Shown: in pieces, positions 36,934 through 44,950 of the stretch | Numbering within the stretch: the first letter of the stretch is position 1 | Layout of the letters: every line of letters begins with the position of its first letter | Source of the DNA: an uncultured Clostridia bacterium | GTDB lineage: Bacteria; Bacillota; Clostridia; TANB77; CAG-465 | Direction: 5' to 3' | DNA: 64,000 nt | Assembly: GCA_949106495.1 (NCBI GenBank) | Contig: CARYZD010000007.1 | Location: 1-64,000, forward strand | The notes under the pieces: model-generated | What the model was told of the DNA's origin: nothing | Databases searched by the model: none | Seen by the model: the letters and a program-made list of their open reading frames with translations, nothing else | Program-made: the position numbers and the translations under genes

Positions 36934-37860
36934 ATGAAGATAGAATATACTGCCTTAAACATAGATAATAATAAGAAATTAAAAGATATATTAAAGAAAA
37001 GATTATATATATCAAGTGAACTTTTAAAAAAATTAAAATATTCAAATTCAATATATGTAAATAACAATATTGCTTTTACAAATTACATTGTAAAGGAAAA
37101 TGATAATATATGTGTAGATATCCAAAACTATATTAAACAAAAAAAAGATTTAAAATTTGAAGATAAATTTGAACTTGTAAATGCTCCACTAGATATTTTA
37201 TATGAAGATGATTATTTATTAATTGTAAATAAACCAGTAAATATGCCTACACATCCAAGTTCAGATAATTATACTAATACTCTATCTAATATAGTTGCAA
37301 ATTATTTAAAAAAACAAAAAATATATAATATACATATAATTACAAGGCTAGATAAAAACACAACTGGAATTTGCATATTTGCTAAAAATGAATATATACA
37401 AGAATTATTTGTAAAGAAAAAAGATATTATAAATCTAAAAAAAGAATACATAGCAATTGTAAATGGAATTATAGATAATAATTATGGAATAATAGAAAAA
37501 AATATTGCAAGAATGAATAATACAATTTTACTAAGAGAAACAGTTGATAATAATACTGGAGATTATGCAAAAACTGAATATGATGTTATATCTAGAAATA
37601 CAAATCTAAATTATACTGTAGTAAAAGTATTACTTCATACAGGAAAAACTCATCAAATACGAGTTCATATGATAGATATTGGTCATATTTTATTAGGTGA
37701 TACTTTATATGCAGACTATTATAATATTAAAAATATAGATAGCTTAATTTCACGTCAAGCATTACATGCTGCTAAAGTTTCATTTAATCATCCAATAACA
37801 AATGAACCTATTGTAGTAACAGCAGATTTACCAAATGACATGAAAAACTTAATTAATTAA
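36934..37860 (+). CDS. RluA-family 23S rRNA pseudouridine synthase with S4 domain
   Basis: A 308-residue enzyme converting uridines to pseudouridine in 23S rRNA (RluC/RluD group). The N-terminal ~65 residues form an S4-like RNA-binding domain (KLKDILKKRLYISSELLKKLK). The catalytic domain has VNKPVNMPTHPS, the TRLDKNTTG motif with the catalytic Asp, KKEYIAIVNG, and the HTGKTHQIRVHM and HPITNEPI signatures. The catalytic motif differs slightly from the usual RLDRDTSG. AGGAG precedes the start. The target uridines cannot be told from sequence. Confidence 0.92.
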   Translation: MKIEYTALNIDNNKKLKDILKKRLYISSELLKKLKYSNSIYVNNNIAFTNYIVKENDNICVDIQNYIKQKKDLKFEDKFELVNAPLDILYEDDYLLIVNKPVNMPTHPSSDNYTNTLSNIVANYLKKQKIYNIHIITRLDKNTTGICIFAKNEYIQELFVKKKDIINLKKEYIAIVNGIIDNNYGIIEKNIARMNNTILLRETVDNNTGDYAKTEYDVISRNTNLNYTVVKVLLHTGKTHQIRVHMIDIGHILLGDTLYADYYNIKNIDSLISRQALHAAKVSFNHPITNEPIVVTADLPNDMKNLIN

Positions 37861-37894
37861 AAATCATAGAAGTTAATTCTCCTATGATTTTTTT
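37860..37894 (+). terminator. Terminator of the pseudouridine synthase gene
   Basis: A 10-bp stem (37860-37869 with 37882-37891, 12-nt loop) and a run of seven T's, starting at the last base of the stop codon. It may also act on the minus strand. Confidence 0.75.
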
Positions 37895-37896
37895 GT

Positions 37897-38136
37897 TTAT
37901 TGCTTTATTTTTGACTTTCTATATGCTTTATATTTATGTACCAAGACATCTAAAACTGGTAAAATATAAATAAAGCATGTAATTGTAAGTAGAGATGCTA
38001 TTGCTAAAACTAAATTGCTCATAACTTTTGAATAAGTATTTAACAAAATAACATTTACTATTGTACATATAATAATAAGAATAAATGCTATTAGCCATAT
38101 AAAAAATTCTTTTTTAGCATCATTTTTTCCGTTTTT
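37897..38136 (-). pseudogene. Start-less two-helix membrane protein ORF
   Basis: An open minus-strand frame of 79 codons with no ATG, GTG or TTG near its beginning; TGA closes it at 38137-38139. It encodes a membrane-type sequence (KKEFFIWLIAFILIIICTIV, then a second helix LVLAIASLLTITCFIYI and a basic tail ending KSKIKQ). The composition is too protein-like to be chance. It is either the 3' fragment of a decayed gene, with a possible frameshift in the A-runs near 38120-38137, or a gene with a non-standard start. Not recognised. Confidence 0.45.
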
Positions 38137-38202
38137 TCAAATCAAGTCAAATTTAATATAGCATCGACTTAAAAACTACAAAATTTTTAAATTAAAAATT
38201 AA

Positions 38203-38226
38203 AAACTGAGAAATTAATCCCAGCTT
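38203..38226 (-). terminator. Terminator of the prfB-HAD operon
   Basis: A 9-bp stem with two G-U pairs (38203-38211 with 38218-38226), then TTTTTAATTTTTAATTT on the minus strand, just after the stop at 38229. Confidence 0.6.
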
Positions 38227-38228
38227 TA

Positions 38229-38954
38229 CTAGTCTACAAACAGACTCTTTATGTTTTTAATCTTTTTAAATTGAACACCTTTATTTTTAGAAAACTTATT
38301 AGCAAATTCTATAATAAAACTTATAATTTTACTTTTTCCTATATATATATAAGGTGACCCAATTTTAAGTGAATTAATAATATCATCAGATAAGTTATTT
38401 CCAATAACACATATTTTATTATCATAACTTTCAACCATTTCTTTAAATTTTTTCTTCTTATCTTTCTTTAGGACAATAAGATTTATTCTTTTTCTTGTAT
38501 CTGAATCTACCCCAAAAATATTTCTATTATTTAACAGTTTTTTAGCATAAACATTTTTAGTAACTATTGCTATATCATATCCTTTATTTAAAATTTCAGA
38601 TAATGTTGATCCACATATATCAAAAAGCTCTACTCTTGCAAGTTTTTCGTATATACCACCATATCTTCTTTTACATTCCTTATAAGAATATTTGCTAAAT
38701 AAAGAATATATGGCAAGTCTTAATTTTAAGCCTGCATATCCGTTTCCTACTATATCTAGTCTATTGATTTTCCATAAAATATTATCTATTGAATTAATTA
38801 TTCTACTATCTGGAAATAATTGTGCTATTATAATATTATCAATTTTTTCAAAATCTATTAAAGTTCCATCTAAGTCTACGATTAATAGTTTTGACTCCTT
38901 AATTTTTTTTATAATGTCTTCATCATAGTCAGATAAAAATTTAGGTTCAGCCAT
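38229..38954 (-). CDS. HAD-superfamily hydrolase
   Basis: A 241-residue haloacid-dehalogenase-type phosphatase. Motif I is VDLDGTL at 26-32 with nucleophile Asp27 and acid Asp29. Motif II is IVTKN (about 134). A Lys-rich stretch supplies motif III. Motif IV is CVIGNNLSDDI (about 182-192). The helical cap between motifs I and II is about 100 residues, as in phosphoglycolate-phosphatase-like subfamily I members. It lies 33 nt after prfB and likely shares its transcript. Substrate unknown; the basic tail (KFSKNKGVQFKKIKNIK) is unusual. Confidence 0.8.
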   Translation of the reverse strand: MAEPKFLSDYDEDIIKKIKESKLLIVDLDGTLIDFEKIDNIIIAQLFPDSRIINSIDNILWKINRLDIVGNGYAGLKLRLAIYSLFSKYSYKECKRRYGGIYEKLARVELFDICGSTLSEILNKGYDIAIVTKNVYAKKLLNNRNIFGVDSDTRKRINLIVLKKDKKKKFKEMVESYDNKICVIGNNLSDDIINSLKIGSPYIYIGKSKIISFIIEFANKFSKNKGVQFKKIKNIKSLFVD

Positions 38955-38987
38955 AATCAGACCACCTCTTTCCTTTTAAAATTACTA

Positions 38988-40100
38988 TTATAGTATATCA
39001 TCTTTTACATAACTTTTCAAGTATTCATATATAAAGTCATCTATTTTACCATCCATTACAGCTTGAACGTTTCCTGTTTCATATCCTGTTCTATGGTCTT
39101 TTACAAGTGTATATGGGCAAAAAACATAAGATCTAATTTGATTTCCCCATGCATTGTCTGTAACCTCACCTTTTATATTATTCATTTTTTTATCATAGTT
39201 TTCTTTTTCTAATTTATATATTTTAGCTTTTAACATTTTCATAGCATACTCTCTATTTTGCATTTGTGATCTTTCTGTTTGACATGTTACAACTATTCCT
39301 GTAGGTAAATGTCTTAATCTAACAGCAGAAGATGTTTTATTAACATGTTGACCACCTGCCCCACTTGCTCTATATACGTCCATTTCAATATCTTCTGGTT
39401 TTATATCTACTATAATTTCATCTGAAATTTCAGGAATTACTTCAACTGCTGCAAAGGAAGTATGTCGTCTACTATTTGCATCAAATGGTGATATACGAAC
39501 AAGTCTATGTACTCCAGACTCTCCTTTTAAATATCCATACGCATTTTCACCTTTTACAAGAAATGAAACAGATTTAATTCCTGCCTCTTCCCCATCTTGA
39601 TAATCTAAAACTTCTATAATAAATTCATTTTGCTCTGCCCATCTAGTATACATTCTATAAAGCATTAAAGCCCAATCTTGAGATTCTGTTCCTCCAGCTC
39701 CTGGATGAATAGTAATTATTGCATTATTTTTGTCATACTCATCTGAAAGTAATGTATTTACTTCAAGTTTATCAAGTTCATTTTCTAATTTAGATGCAAG
39801 CTTTTTTGCCTCTTTAAATGATTCAACATCATTTTCTTCTTGTGCCATTTCTAAATATGTTATAGCATCTTCATATATTTTCTCTGAAGCCTCATATTTT
39901 ATAATGTCATTTTTTAGGCTCTTCATTTCAGTAAGAACTTTAGAAGAAATATTATTATCATCCCAAAAGCCTATCTTTAATGTTTCTTTTTCAAGTTCTT
40001 CTACCCTATCACTTTTTTCTAACACCTTAATTGCTTTTTTTAGTGTAATAAGTTTTTGCTCTAAACTTTCTAAATATAATCTAACACTATCAAAATCCAT
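38988..40100 (-). CDS. prfB: Peptide chain release factor 2
   Basis: Releases finished proteins at UGA and UAA stop codons. It has 370 residues from the chosen start. The SPF anticodon-like tripeptide is in RISPFDANSRRHTSF and the GGQ peptidyl-hydrolysis motif in GAGGQHVNKTSSAVRL. The reading frame is continuous from MDFDSVRL through KKAIKVLEKSDR, the place where most bacteria have a CUU-UGA programmed +1 frameshift, so the usual autoregulation is absent. The start is at the TAATG overlap with the upstream pseudouridine synthase stop; an ATG five codons earlier is possible but lacks an SD. Confidence 0.95.
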   Translation of the reverse strand: MDFDSVRLYLESLEQKLITLKKAIKVLEKSDRVEELEKETLKIGFWDDNNISSKVLTEMKSLKNDIIKYEASEKIYEDAITYLEMAQEENDVESFKEAKKLASKLENELDKLEVNTLLSDEYDKNNAIITIHPGAGGTESQDWALMLYRMYTRWAEQNEFIIEVLDYQDGEEAGIKSVSFLVKGENAYGYLKGESGVHRLVRISPFDANSRRHTSFAAVEVIPEISDEIIVDIKPEDIEMDVYRASGAGGQHVNKTSSAVRLRHLPTGIVVTCQTERSQMQNREYAMKMLKAKIYKLEKENYDKKMNNIKGEVTDNAWGNQIRSYVFCPYTLVKDHRTGYETGNVQAVMDGKIDDFIYEYLKSYVKDDIL

Positions 40101-40801
40101 TATATCACATCCCATATTTTATCTTTTTTATCTAATTTATTTGGTTTAAATTCAAATTCTAAATATTCATCTTTTGTTGGATGAAAAAATGATAAATAAT
40201 ATGAAAAAAGTGCTAAGTTTTGGCCTACTTTATTTATCTTTTGTCCATATTTTATATCACCATATAATGAATGCCCAATATTTGCAAATTGAACTCTTAT
40301 TTGATGATGACGTCCTGTATGTAAATCTATATCCACAAGAGAATATTCTTTATTATTATACACAAAGTTTTTAATAACTTTATATTCTAAAATAGATTCT
40401 TTAGAACCTTTTGTGTTCTCGTTTACAACTTTAGACATATTTAGTCTTTCATTTTTAATTAAGTAATTCTTAAGTTCTATTTTTCTATCTGACACTGGTA
40501 ATGTTCCATTAACTACAGCTAAATATCTCTTCTTAACATTCTTTTGACGAATATATTCAGAAATTCTTGAAGCAGCTTTTGAAGTTTTAGCAAATACCAT
40601 AACTCCTCCTACCATTCTATCTAATCTATGTACAAGACCTAAATATACATTTCCAGGTTTATTATATTTTTCTTTTATATATTGTTTAATAATAGTTAAC
40701 ATATCTATATCTCCAGATTTATCCGCTTGAACTGGTATTCCCGGCATTTTTACTACAACTATTATGTGATTATCTTCATATAATATTTTTAAATTGTTCA
40801 T
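40100..40801 (-). CDS. RluA-family pseudouridine synthase, short form without S4 domain
   Basis: A 233-residue pseudouridine synthase lacking an N-terminal S4 domain. VVVKMPGIPVQAD is the first conserved block, HRLDRMVGGVMVFAKT carries the catalytic Asp, KKRYLAVVNG follows, and HTGRHHQIRVQF is the third signature. The GG after the catalytic motif replaces the usual SG, also seen in RluA paralogues of Clostridia. AGGAG precedes the start. It is translationally coupled to prfB. It probably modifies rRNA or tRNA; the site is unknown. Confidence 0.9.
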   Translation of the reverse strand: MNNLKILYEDNHIIVVVKMPGIPVQADKSGDIDMLTIIKQYIKEKYNKPGNVYLGLVHRLDRMVGGVMVFAKTSKAASRISEYIRQKNVKKRYLAVVNGTLPVSDRKIELKNYLIKNERLNMSKVVNENTKGSKESILEYKVIKNFVYNNKEYSLVDIDLHTGRHHQIRVQFANIGHSLYGDIKYGQKINKVGQNLALFSYYLSFFHPTKDEYLEFEFKPNKLDKKDKIWDVI

Positions 40802-40828
40802 ATATTTTTCTCCTATAGAATGCGAAAA

Positions 40829-40850
40829 AACTCCACTTAAATGTGGAGTT
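40829..40850 (-). terminator. rpmF terminator
   Basis: An 8-bp perfect stem with 6-nt loop followed on the minus strand by TTTTCGC. It lies between rpmF and the pseudouridine synthase gene, so read-through would feed the prfB operon. Confidence 0.7.
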
Positions 40851-40859
40851 ACTTTTTAA

Positions 40860-41054
40860 TTACGCATTTTCTTTTTGTTCTTTAATTTCAACTACTTGTT
40901 TTTTATTGTAATATCCACAAGAAGGACAAGCTTTGTGTGAAAGTACTGGTTCACCACAATTAGCGCAAGTAGATAAATTTGTTTCTTCTAATTTCCAAGT
41001 TGAACGTTTTGTATGTGTTCTTTGTTTAGACCATCTTCTTTTTGGTTGTGCCAT
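40860..41054 (-). CDS. rpmF: 50S ribosomal protein L32
   Basis: A 64-residue large-subunit protein. The basic N-terminus AQPKRRWSKQRTHTKRS is the L32 signature. It is followed by a zinc ribbon (CANCGEPVLSHKACPSCGYY), so this is the zinc-binding C+ form. GGAGGG precedes ATG. It is not next to a YceD/DUF177 gene, its usual partner. A strong promoter and a leader with a small hairpin lie upstream. Confidence 0.96.
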   Translation of the reverse strand: MAQPKRRWSKQRTHTKRSTWKLEETNLSTCANCGEPVLSHKACPSCGYYNKKQVVEIKEQKENA

Positions 41055-41068
41055 TTTATATTCCCTCC

Positions 41069-41098
41069 TTAAAAGTCATATACGACTATGCTTAGCAT
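41069..41098 (-). other. Possible 9-codon leader ORF of rpmF
   Basis: ATG after AAGGATG starts a frame MLSIVVYDF whose TAA overlaps the rpmF Shine-Dalgarno region (TTTTAAGGAGGG). The first codons form a CTATGC-TAA-GCATAG hairpin. It could couple L32 translation to leader translation; it may also be chance. Confidence 0.3.
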
Positions 41099-41133
41099 AG
41101 GTATCATCCTTAGAATTAATTTGTTACTCGTAT

Positions 41134-41162
41134 ATTATATAATAGTTGCAATAAAAAGTCAA
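41134..41162 (-). promoter_or_regulatory. Strong sigma-A promoter of rpmF
   Basis: TTGACT, 17-nt spacer, TATAAT on the minus strand. It gives a leader of about 70 nt. The rest of the gap to 41337 on the plus side is AT-rich with no clear promoter for the next gene. Confidence 0.85.
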
Positions 41163-41337
41163 GGATAAAATTACAATTTTCTTGCTGTTTTGCTCTTCTT
41201 ACATTTTTAGTATTTATTGTATATTTCACCATATTTATGTAAATTTCATTCTTTTACTTTATTTTTAAATCATATTATAGTATAATTATTAAGGATTTTT
41301 TATATTTTATATCTATTTTAATAAAGGAGGTAGTACT

Positions 41338-42036
41338 ATGCTAACAAAACAAAGAATTGAGGCGTTATTAAAACTTAATACGCAAAATAATAAGGATACA
41401 ATAGCTTTAAGGATAATGTCATGTAGTAATCCTATAAAGGAGTTATATGTTTATGAATTAAGCACAATAAAAAAAGAATATGAGGAAAAACAAGTTGATT
41501 TCGATAAGTTACTTACACTTTGTATATTAAAATTTAATAGAGAAGTCATGTTATATTTAAATAGTAAATCAAATAATTTAAAATTACACGATAAATTTAT
41601 TCATCTTAATAATGAAATGATTAAAAATGCTAAAATAGAATTACAAAATTTATATTCATTACTAAGACATATAATAGACAACTCGGATTTTAGTTCAGAA
41701 ACTATAAATAAAGTACTAGATTTAGAAATTGATAATTATATAGCAATTTTGCAATTATGCGGTATTGTAAATATAAGTAATAATATATTTAAATCTAAAA
41801 TTTTATCTATATTTTTAATTATAAAAGAAGAATTAAATAATTACATTGATGGCAGAATGAATTTTTCTAGATTACTTGCAAATTTAAAAGAATATAAAGA
41901 ATATATATTGGGTCAAATAAATTGGATTGATAATTACTTTTTGTATGATGAAGACTTTCTTATATATATAATTATGTTTGATACAAAGAAAATTAATAAT
42001 ATAAGAAAAAAGAAACAGCATATAAAAATTAATTGA
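41338..42036 (+). CDS. Hypothetical helical protein
   Basis: A 232-residue protein that I do not recognise. It is predicted to be almost all alpha-helical, mildly acidic in the middle and basic at the end (KKINNIRKKKQHIK), with no signal peptide. A hydrophobic stretch (ILSIFLII) is too short to be a confident membrane helix. GGAGG precedes ATG. A 45-nt gap separates it from the DUF1294 gene, which it probably shares a transcript with. No catalytic motif seen. Confidence 0.7.
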   Translation: MLTKQRIEALLKLNTQNNKDTIALRIMSCSNPIKELYVYELSTIKKEYEEKQVDFDKLLTLCILKFNREVMLYLNSKSNNLKLHDKFIHLNNEMIKNAKIELQNLYSLLRHIIDNSDFSSETINKVLDLEIDNYIAILQLCGIVNISNNIFKSKILSIFLIIKEELNNYIDGRMNFSRLLANLKEYKEYILGQINWIDNYFLYDEDFLIYIIMFDTKKINNIRKKKQHIKIN

Positions 42037-42081
42037 TTATTTTATGTTTGTTTTATATAATTATTTAAAAGAGGTGTTATT

Positions 42082-42378
42082 ATGAACTTTAATCTTGAAT
42101 ATTTAAAATATTTTCTTATATATTACTTAATAATAAATATTGCTGGATTTCTATCTATGGGTATAGATAAATATAAATCTAAACATAATATGTGGCGTAC
42201 TCCAGAAAAAACATTACTACTTATACCTGTATTTCTTGGTAGTATTGGTTCACTTATTGGTATGTATACATTCAGACATAAAACATTACACCCACAATTT
42301 AAATATGGTATACCATGTATACTGGTAATAAATATAGTTTGTATTTATTACATTTTCACTAAATTCCTTATTATATAA
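42082..42378 (+). CDS. DUF1294 family small membrane protein
   Basis: A 98-residue protein with about three to four membrane helices. Conserved pattern of the family: GIDKYKSK...WRTPEKTLLLI, GSIGSLIGMYTFRHKTLHPQFKYGIP. The function is unknown across the family; in some proteins it is fused to a cold-shock domain, but not here. AGAGGTG precedes ATG. It ends at a strong bidirectional terminator. Confidence 0.88.
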   Translation: MNFNLEYLKYFLIYYLIINIAGFLSMGIDKYKSKHNMWRTPEKTLLLIPVFLGSIGSLIGMYTFRHKTLHPQFKYGIPCILVINIVCIYYIFTKFLII

Positions 42379-42382
42379 TACT

Positions 42383-42420
42383 AAAAGTCTTGAGATAACT
42401 CTCAAGACTTTTTATTTTTT
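42383..42420 (+). terminator. Bidirectional terminator
   Basis: A 13-bp perfect stem (42383-42395 with 42400-42412, 4-nt loop) with TATTTTTTT on the plus side. It separates the convergent DUF1294 and VTT-domain genes. Confidence 0.85.
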
Positions 42421-43013
42421 TATACTAATTTTAATAATAAATCAGATAAAAATACTAAACAGAAACTATATGCAGATATTGTAAATGGCTTAAGTAGTAA
42501 AATTATCATTATATATTTTTTAGCACTTATATTTGTAATACCAGCTAGATAACACAAAAAATCATCTGGTGCAACAGGCAAAAAAATTGCAAGAGCAAAA
42601 AATTTATCAAATTTTTTACCTTTATCTAACCATCCTATATATTTATCTACTAACTCCTTTTTAAACATTTTCTTAATTAAAGGCATACCATATCTTCTAG
42701 CTATAAAAAATACTATAATTGAGCCTATACATATACCAACATAATTATATACAAATCCCCATATAGGTCCAAACATTAATACTCCTACTCCCTGACTAAT
42801 GCCACCAGGTATTATTGGTATAACAACTTGTACAATTTGTATTATTACAAATATAAGAGGTGCAAGATATCCACTTTTTTCAAGTAGCATTCTCATTTTT
42901 TCTTCTGATGTAAAAATTTGCTCTTTTAATGCAAAATAGAAGAAAAAACAAACTAAAATTGTACCAATTATACTTATTATATTAATTATTCTTTTAAATT
43001 TCTTATCTTCCAT
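42420..43013 (-). CDS. TVP38/TMEM64 (VTT-domain) membrane protein
   Basis: A 197-residue DedA-related membrane protein with about five helices. The family core is clear: PIIPGGISQGVGVLMFGPIWGFVYNYVGICIGSIIVFFIARRYG, then FLPVAPDDFLCYLAGIT. Members of this superfamily move lipids such as undecaprenyl phosphate or phosphatidylethanolamine between leaflets. The role here is inferred. It overlaps the GT4 gene by 11 nt, which suggests a joint role in glycolipid or wall-lipid metabolism. Confidence 0.88.
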   Translation of the reverse strand: MEDKKFKRIINIISIIGTILVCFFFYFALKEQIFTSEEKMRMLLEKSGYLAPLIFVIIQIVQVVIPIIPGGISQGVGVLMFGPIWGFVYNYVGICIGSIIVFFIARRYGMPLIKKMFKKELVDKYIGWLDKGKKFDKFFALAIFLPVAPDDFLCYLAGITNISAKKYIMIILLLKPFTISAYSFCLVFLSDLLLKLV

Positions 43014-44043
43014 TTATATTTCCCTTATATTTTATACAATCATTGTAAAAATCATGCCACATATTCATAACACTCTCTTTACTATAAAATATATTCCCTT
43101 CTTTAGATTTTTGACACATCTTATTATAAAAATCTTTATCATCTTTTAGTTTATCAATAACATTTTTAAACTCTTCATTATCATTTCCAGATAAATAATA
43201 ATCAAATAAAATACCATTATATATATCTAAGTCCCTTGTTAAAACAGGTATATTAACACACATTGCTTCTAGTATACACATAGGAAATAATTCCTCATAT
43301 GAAGGTAGAAACATAACATTTGCAACATTATATAAATCATTCATTTTATCTCTATCAATTAAACCAAGGAAATGAACATTATTTGGTAGTTCTCCATTTA
43401 TTACATCTTTTATTTCATTATATCCTTCACTCATTTTTCCAAAAACTGCACCACCTGCCCACAAAAATTCTACATCAGGCATAGTTCTGGCAAGATTAAT
43501 AAACTCAATTACTCCTTTTCTTTTTTGCAACTGTCCTACAGATAAAACAACAAATTTATTCTTTGAAATATTATATTCTTTTCTTACTCTTTCCTTATCT
43601 TCTATCATATATGGATAAAATTTCTTAGATGATACATAATTAGGTATATACTTAATCTTGTCTTTATTAATACCATAATCATTTAATACATCTATAAAAT
43701 ATGGATTAACTACAACTAATTTATCCATACTATTATAAAATTTAATTAAATAACTATAAAATATCTTTTTAAATGGTTTAAATAAATGTAGACTATTTTC
43801 CAAAGTTTCTGGTACAAAATGCACATACGCCACTGTTGTAGATTTTTTCTTTAAAAAAGGTAGCCATAAATAATATTCTAAATTAACTGTATGAAAATGT
43901 GTTATGTCACATATATCTATTTTATTTTCTTCTATATCAAACTCTTTTATCTCTTTTACTAATTCAACTTGTTCATCATGTGCAGATAAGACTCCTTGTC
44001 CTTTTATTTTGTCTGCACTAGACATTATATTAATTGAAACCAT
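43003..44043 (-). CDS. GT4-type glycosyltransferase (glycolipid synthase-like)
   Basis: A 346-residue GT-B enzyme. The N-terminal domain starts MVSINIMSSADKIKGQGVLSAHDEQVEL, a pattern of Firmicute diacylglycerol glucosyltransferases. The C-terminal domain has VVLSVGQLQKRKG for donor binding and FLPSYEELFPMCILEAM, the E-x7-E motif. The start is the ATG after AGGAGG, 14 codons inside the longer frame. It probably acts at the inner membrane face on a lipid acceptor; the exact product is unknown. It is followed by an overlapping VTT-domain gene. Confidence 0.85.
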   Translation of the reverse strand: MVSINIMSSADKIKGQGVLSAHDEQVELVKEIKEFDIEENKIDICDITHFHTVNLEYYLWLPFLKKKSTTVAYVHFVPETLENSLHLFKPFKKIFYSYLIKFYNSMDKLVVVNPYFIDVLNDYGINKDKIKYIPNYVSSKKFYPYMIEDKERVRKEYNISKNKFVVLSVGQLQKRKGVIEFINLARTMPDVEFLWAGGAVFGKMSEGYNEIKDVINGELPNNVHFLGLIDRDKMNDLYNVANVMFLPSYEELFPMCILEAMCVNIPVLTRDLDIYNGILFDYYLSGNDNEEFKNVIDKLKDDKDFYNKMCQKSKEGNIFYSKESVMNMWHDFYNDCIKYKGNINGR

Positions 44044-44194
44044 ATAATTCCTCCTATAATATATTATAACTCTAAAAAATGACATTAAAATGACTTTTGC
44101 ATATTTTTATATAAAAATTATATCATTTTTTAGTTTTTTTGAAATTTTTGTTACACTTTCCCCCTTCTTTACATCAAAATTATACTAGTTCAAG

Positions 44195-44258
44195 TGGTTG
44201 CATTCCACCATTTTTAAGTTGCTTTTTGTATACAATTGGTTGCATTTTACTATTTTTA
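44195..44258. repeat. Pair of 22-nt direct repeats upstream of xpt
   Basis: Copies at 44195-44216 and 44237-44258 share TGGTTGCATT-YY-AC-Y-ATTTTTA (three differences, all C/T). They start exactly 42 bp apart, four helical turns. They sit 50-120 bp upstream of the xpt -10 box, as an activator or repressor site would. The rest of the gap 44044-44194 is plain AT-rich sequence. Confidence 0.55.
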
Positions 44259-44307
44259 TCCATTTTTTCTATATTTTTTATAAAAATAATAAATTTATGA
44301 CAAAATA

Positions 44308-44316
44308 TGATATAAT
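44308..44316 (+). promoter_or_regulatory. Extended -10 promoter of xpt
   Basis: TGATATAAT, with no convincing -35 box, 22 nt before the xpt start. No purine riboswitch fits between it and the ATG. Confidence 0.6.
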
Positions 44317-44337
44317 AATTTTCAAAGGAGAAATATT

Positions 44338-44907
44338 ATGGAATTATTAAAAGAAAGAATACTAAAAGATGGTTTAGCTTTAAATGAAAATGTACTAACA
44401 GTAGATAGTTTTTTAAATCATCAAGTTGATGTTAATTTAATGGATAAAATTGGAGAAGAATTTTATAATTATTTTAAATCTAAAAAAATAGATAAAATAG
44501 TTACGATTGAATCTTCTGGGATTGCTCCTGCATATACGACAGCATTAAGATTCAATCTTCCTCTTGTTATACTAAAAAAACAACAATCTAGTATATTAAA
44601 TGGTAATCTATATGAAACTACTGTACATTCTTTTACCAAAAATAAAGATTATACATTAACATGTTCTAAAGATTTTATAAAAGATAATGAAAATATATTA
44701 CTTATAGATGATTTTTTAGCAAACGGAGAGGCTGTTTTAGGAGCATTAAGACTATTTGAGAAATCAAATAGTAATCTAGTAGGCGTTGGAATAGTAATTG
44801 AAAAATCTTTTCAACCTGGTAGGGATAAATTAAATAATGCTGGCTTAGATGTTTACTCTCTTGCTCAAATATCTAAATTAAGCAAAGGTGTAATAGAATT
44901 TAAATAA
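44338..44907 (+). CDS. xpt: Xanthine phosphoribosyltransferase
   Basis: Purine salvage: xanthine plus PRPP to XMP. It has 189 residues, the usual length. The Type I PRTase PRPP loop [14 protein letters not shown] is at 120-133 and ESSGIAPAY at 58-66 is the upstream substrate strand of Xpt/PurR-like PRTases. The [14 protein letters not shown] segment is typical of Xpt. AAAGGAG precedes ATG. It is a single-gene unit with its own promoter and terminator. In many Firmicutes xpt is under a guanine riboswitch; none is seen here. Confidence 0.95.
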   Translation: MELLKERILKDGLALNENVLTVDSFLNHQVDVNLMDKIGEEFYNYFKSKKIDKIVTIESSGIAPAYTTALRFNLPLVILKKQQSSILNGNLYETTVHSFTKNKDYTLTCSKDFIKDNENILLIDDFLANGEAVLGALRLFEKSNSNLVGVGIVIEKSFQPGRDKLNNAGLDVYSLAQISKLSKGVIEFK

Positions 44908-44950
44908 ATAATAAAAACAGATACAAAAATATGTATCTGTTTTTATTATT
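44907..44950 (+). terminator. Bidirectional terminator between xpt and argS
   Basis: A 19-bp perfect stem (44907-44925 with 44932-44950, 6-nt loop) spanning both stop codons. T-rich arms make it work on both strands. Confidence 0.85.

Noticed and set aside
44195..44258. CRISPR array
   Set aside because: Only two imperfect repeats with a 20-nt gap and no cas genes; an operator pair fits better.
44259..44337. Guanine/xanthine riboswitch expected before xpt
   Set aside because: The gap from the -10 box to the ATG is too short and no purine-aptamer consensus is present.
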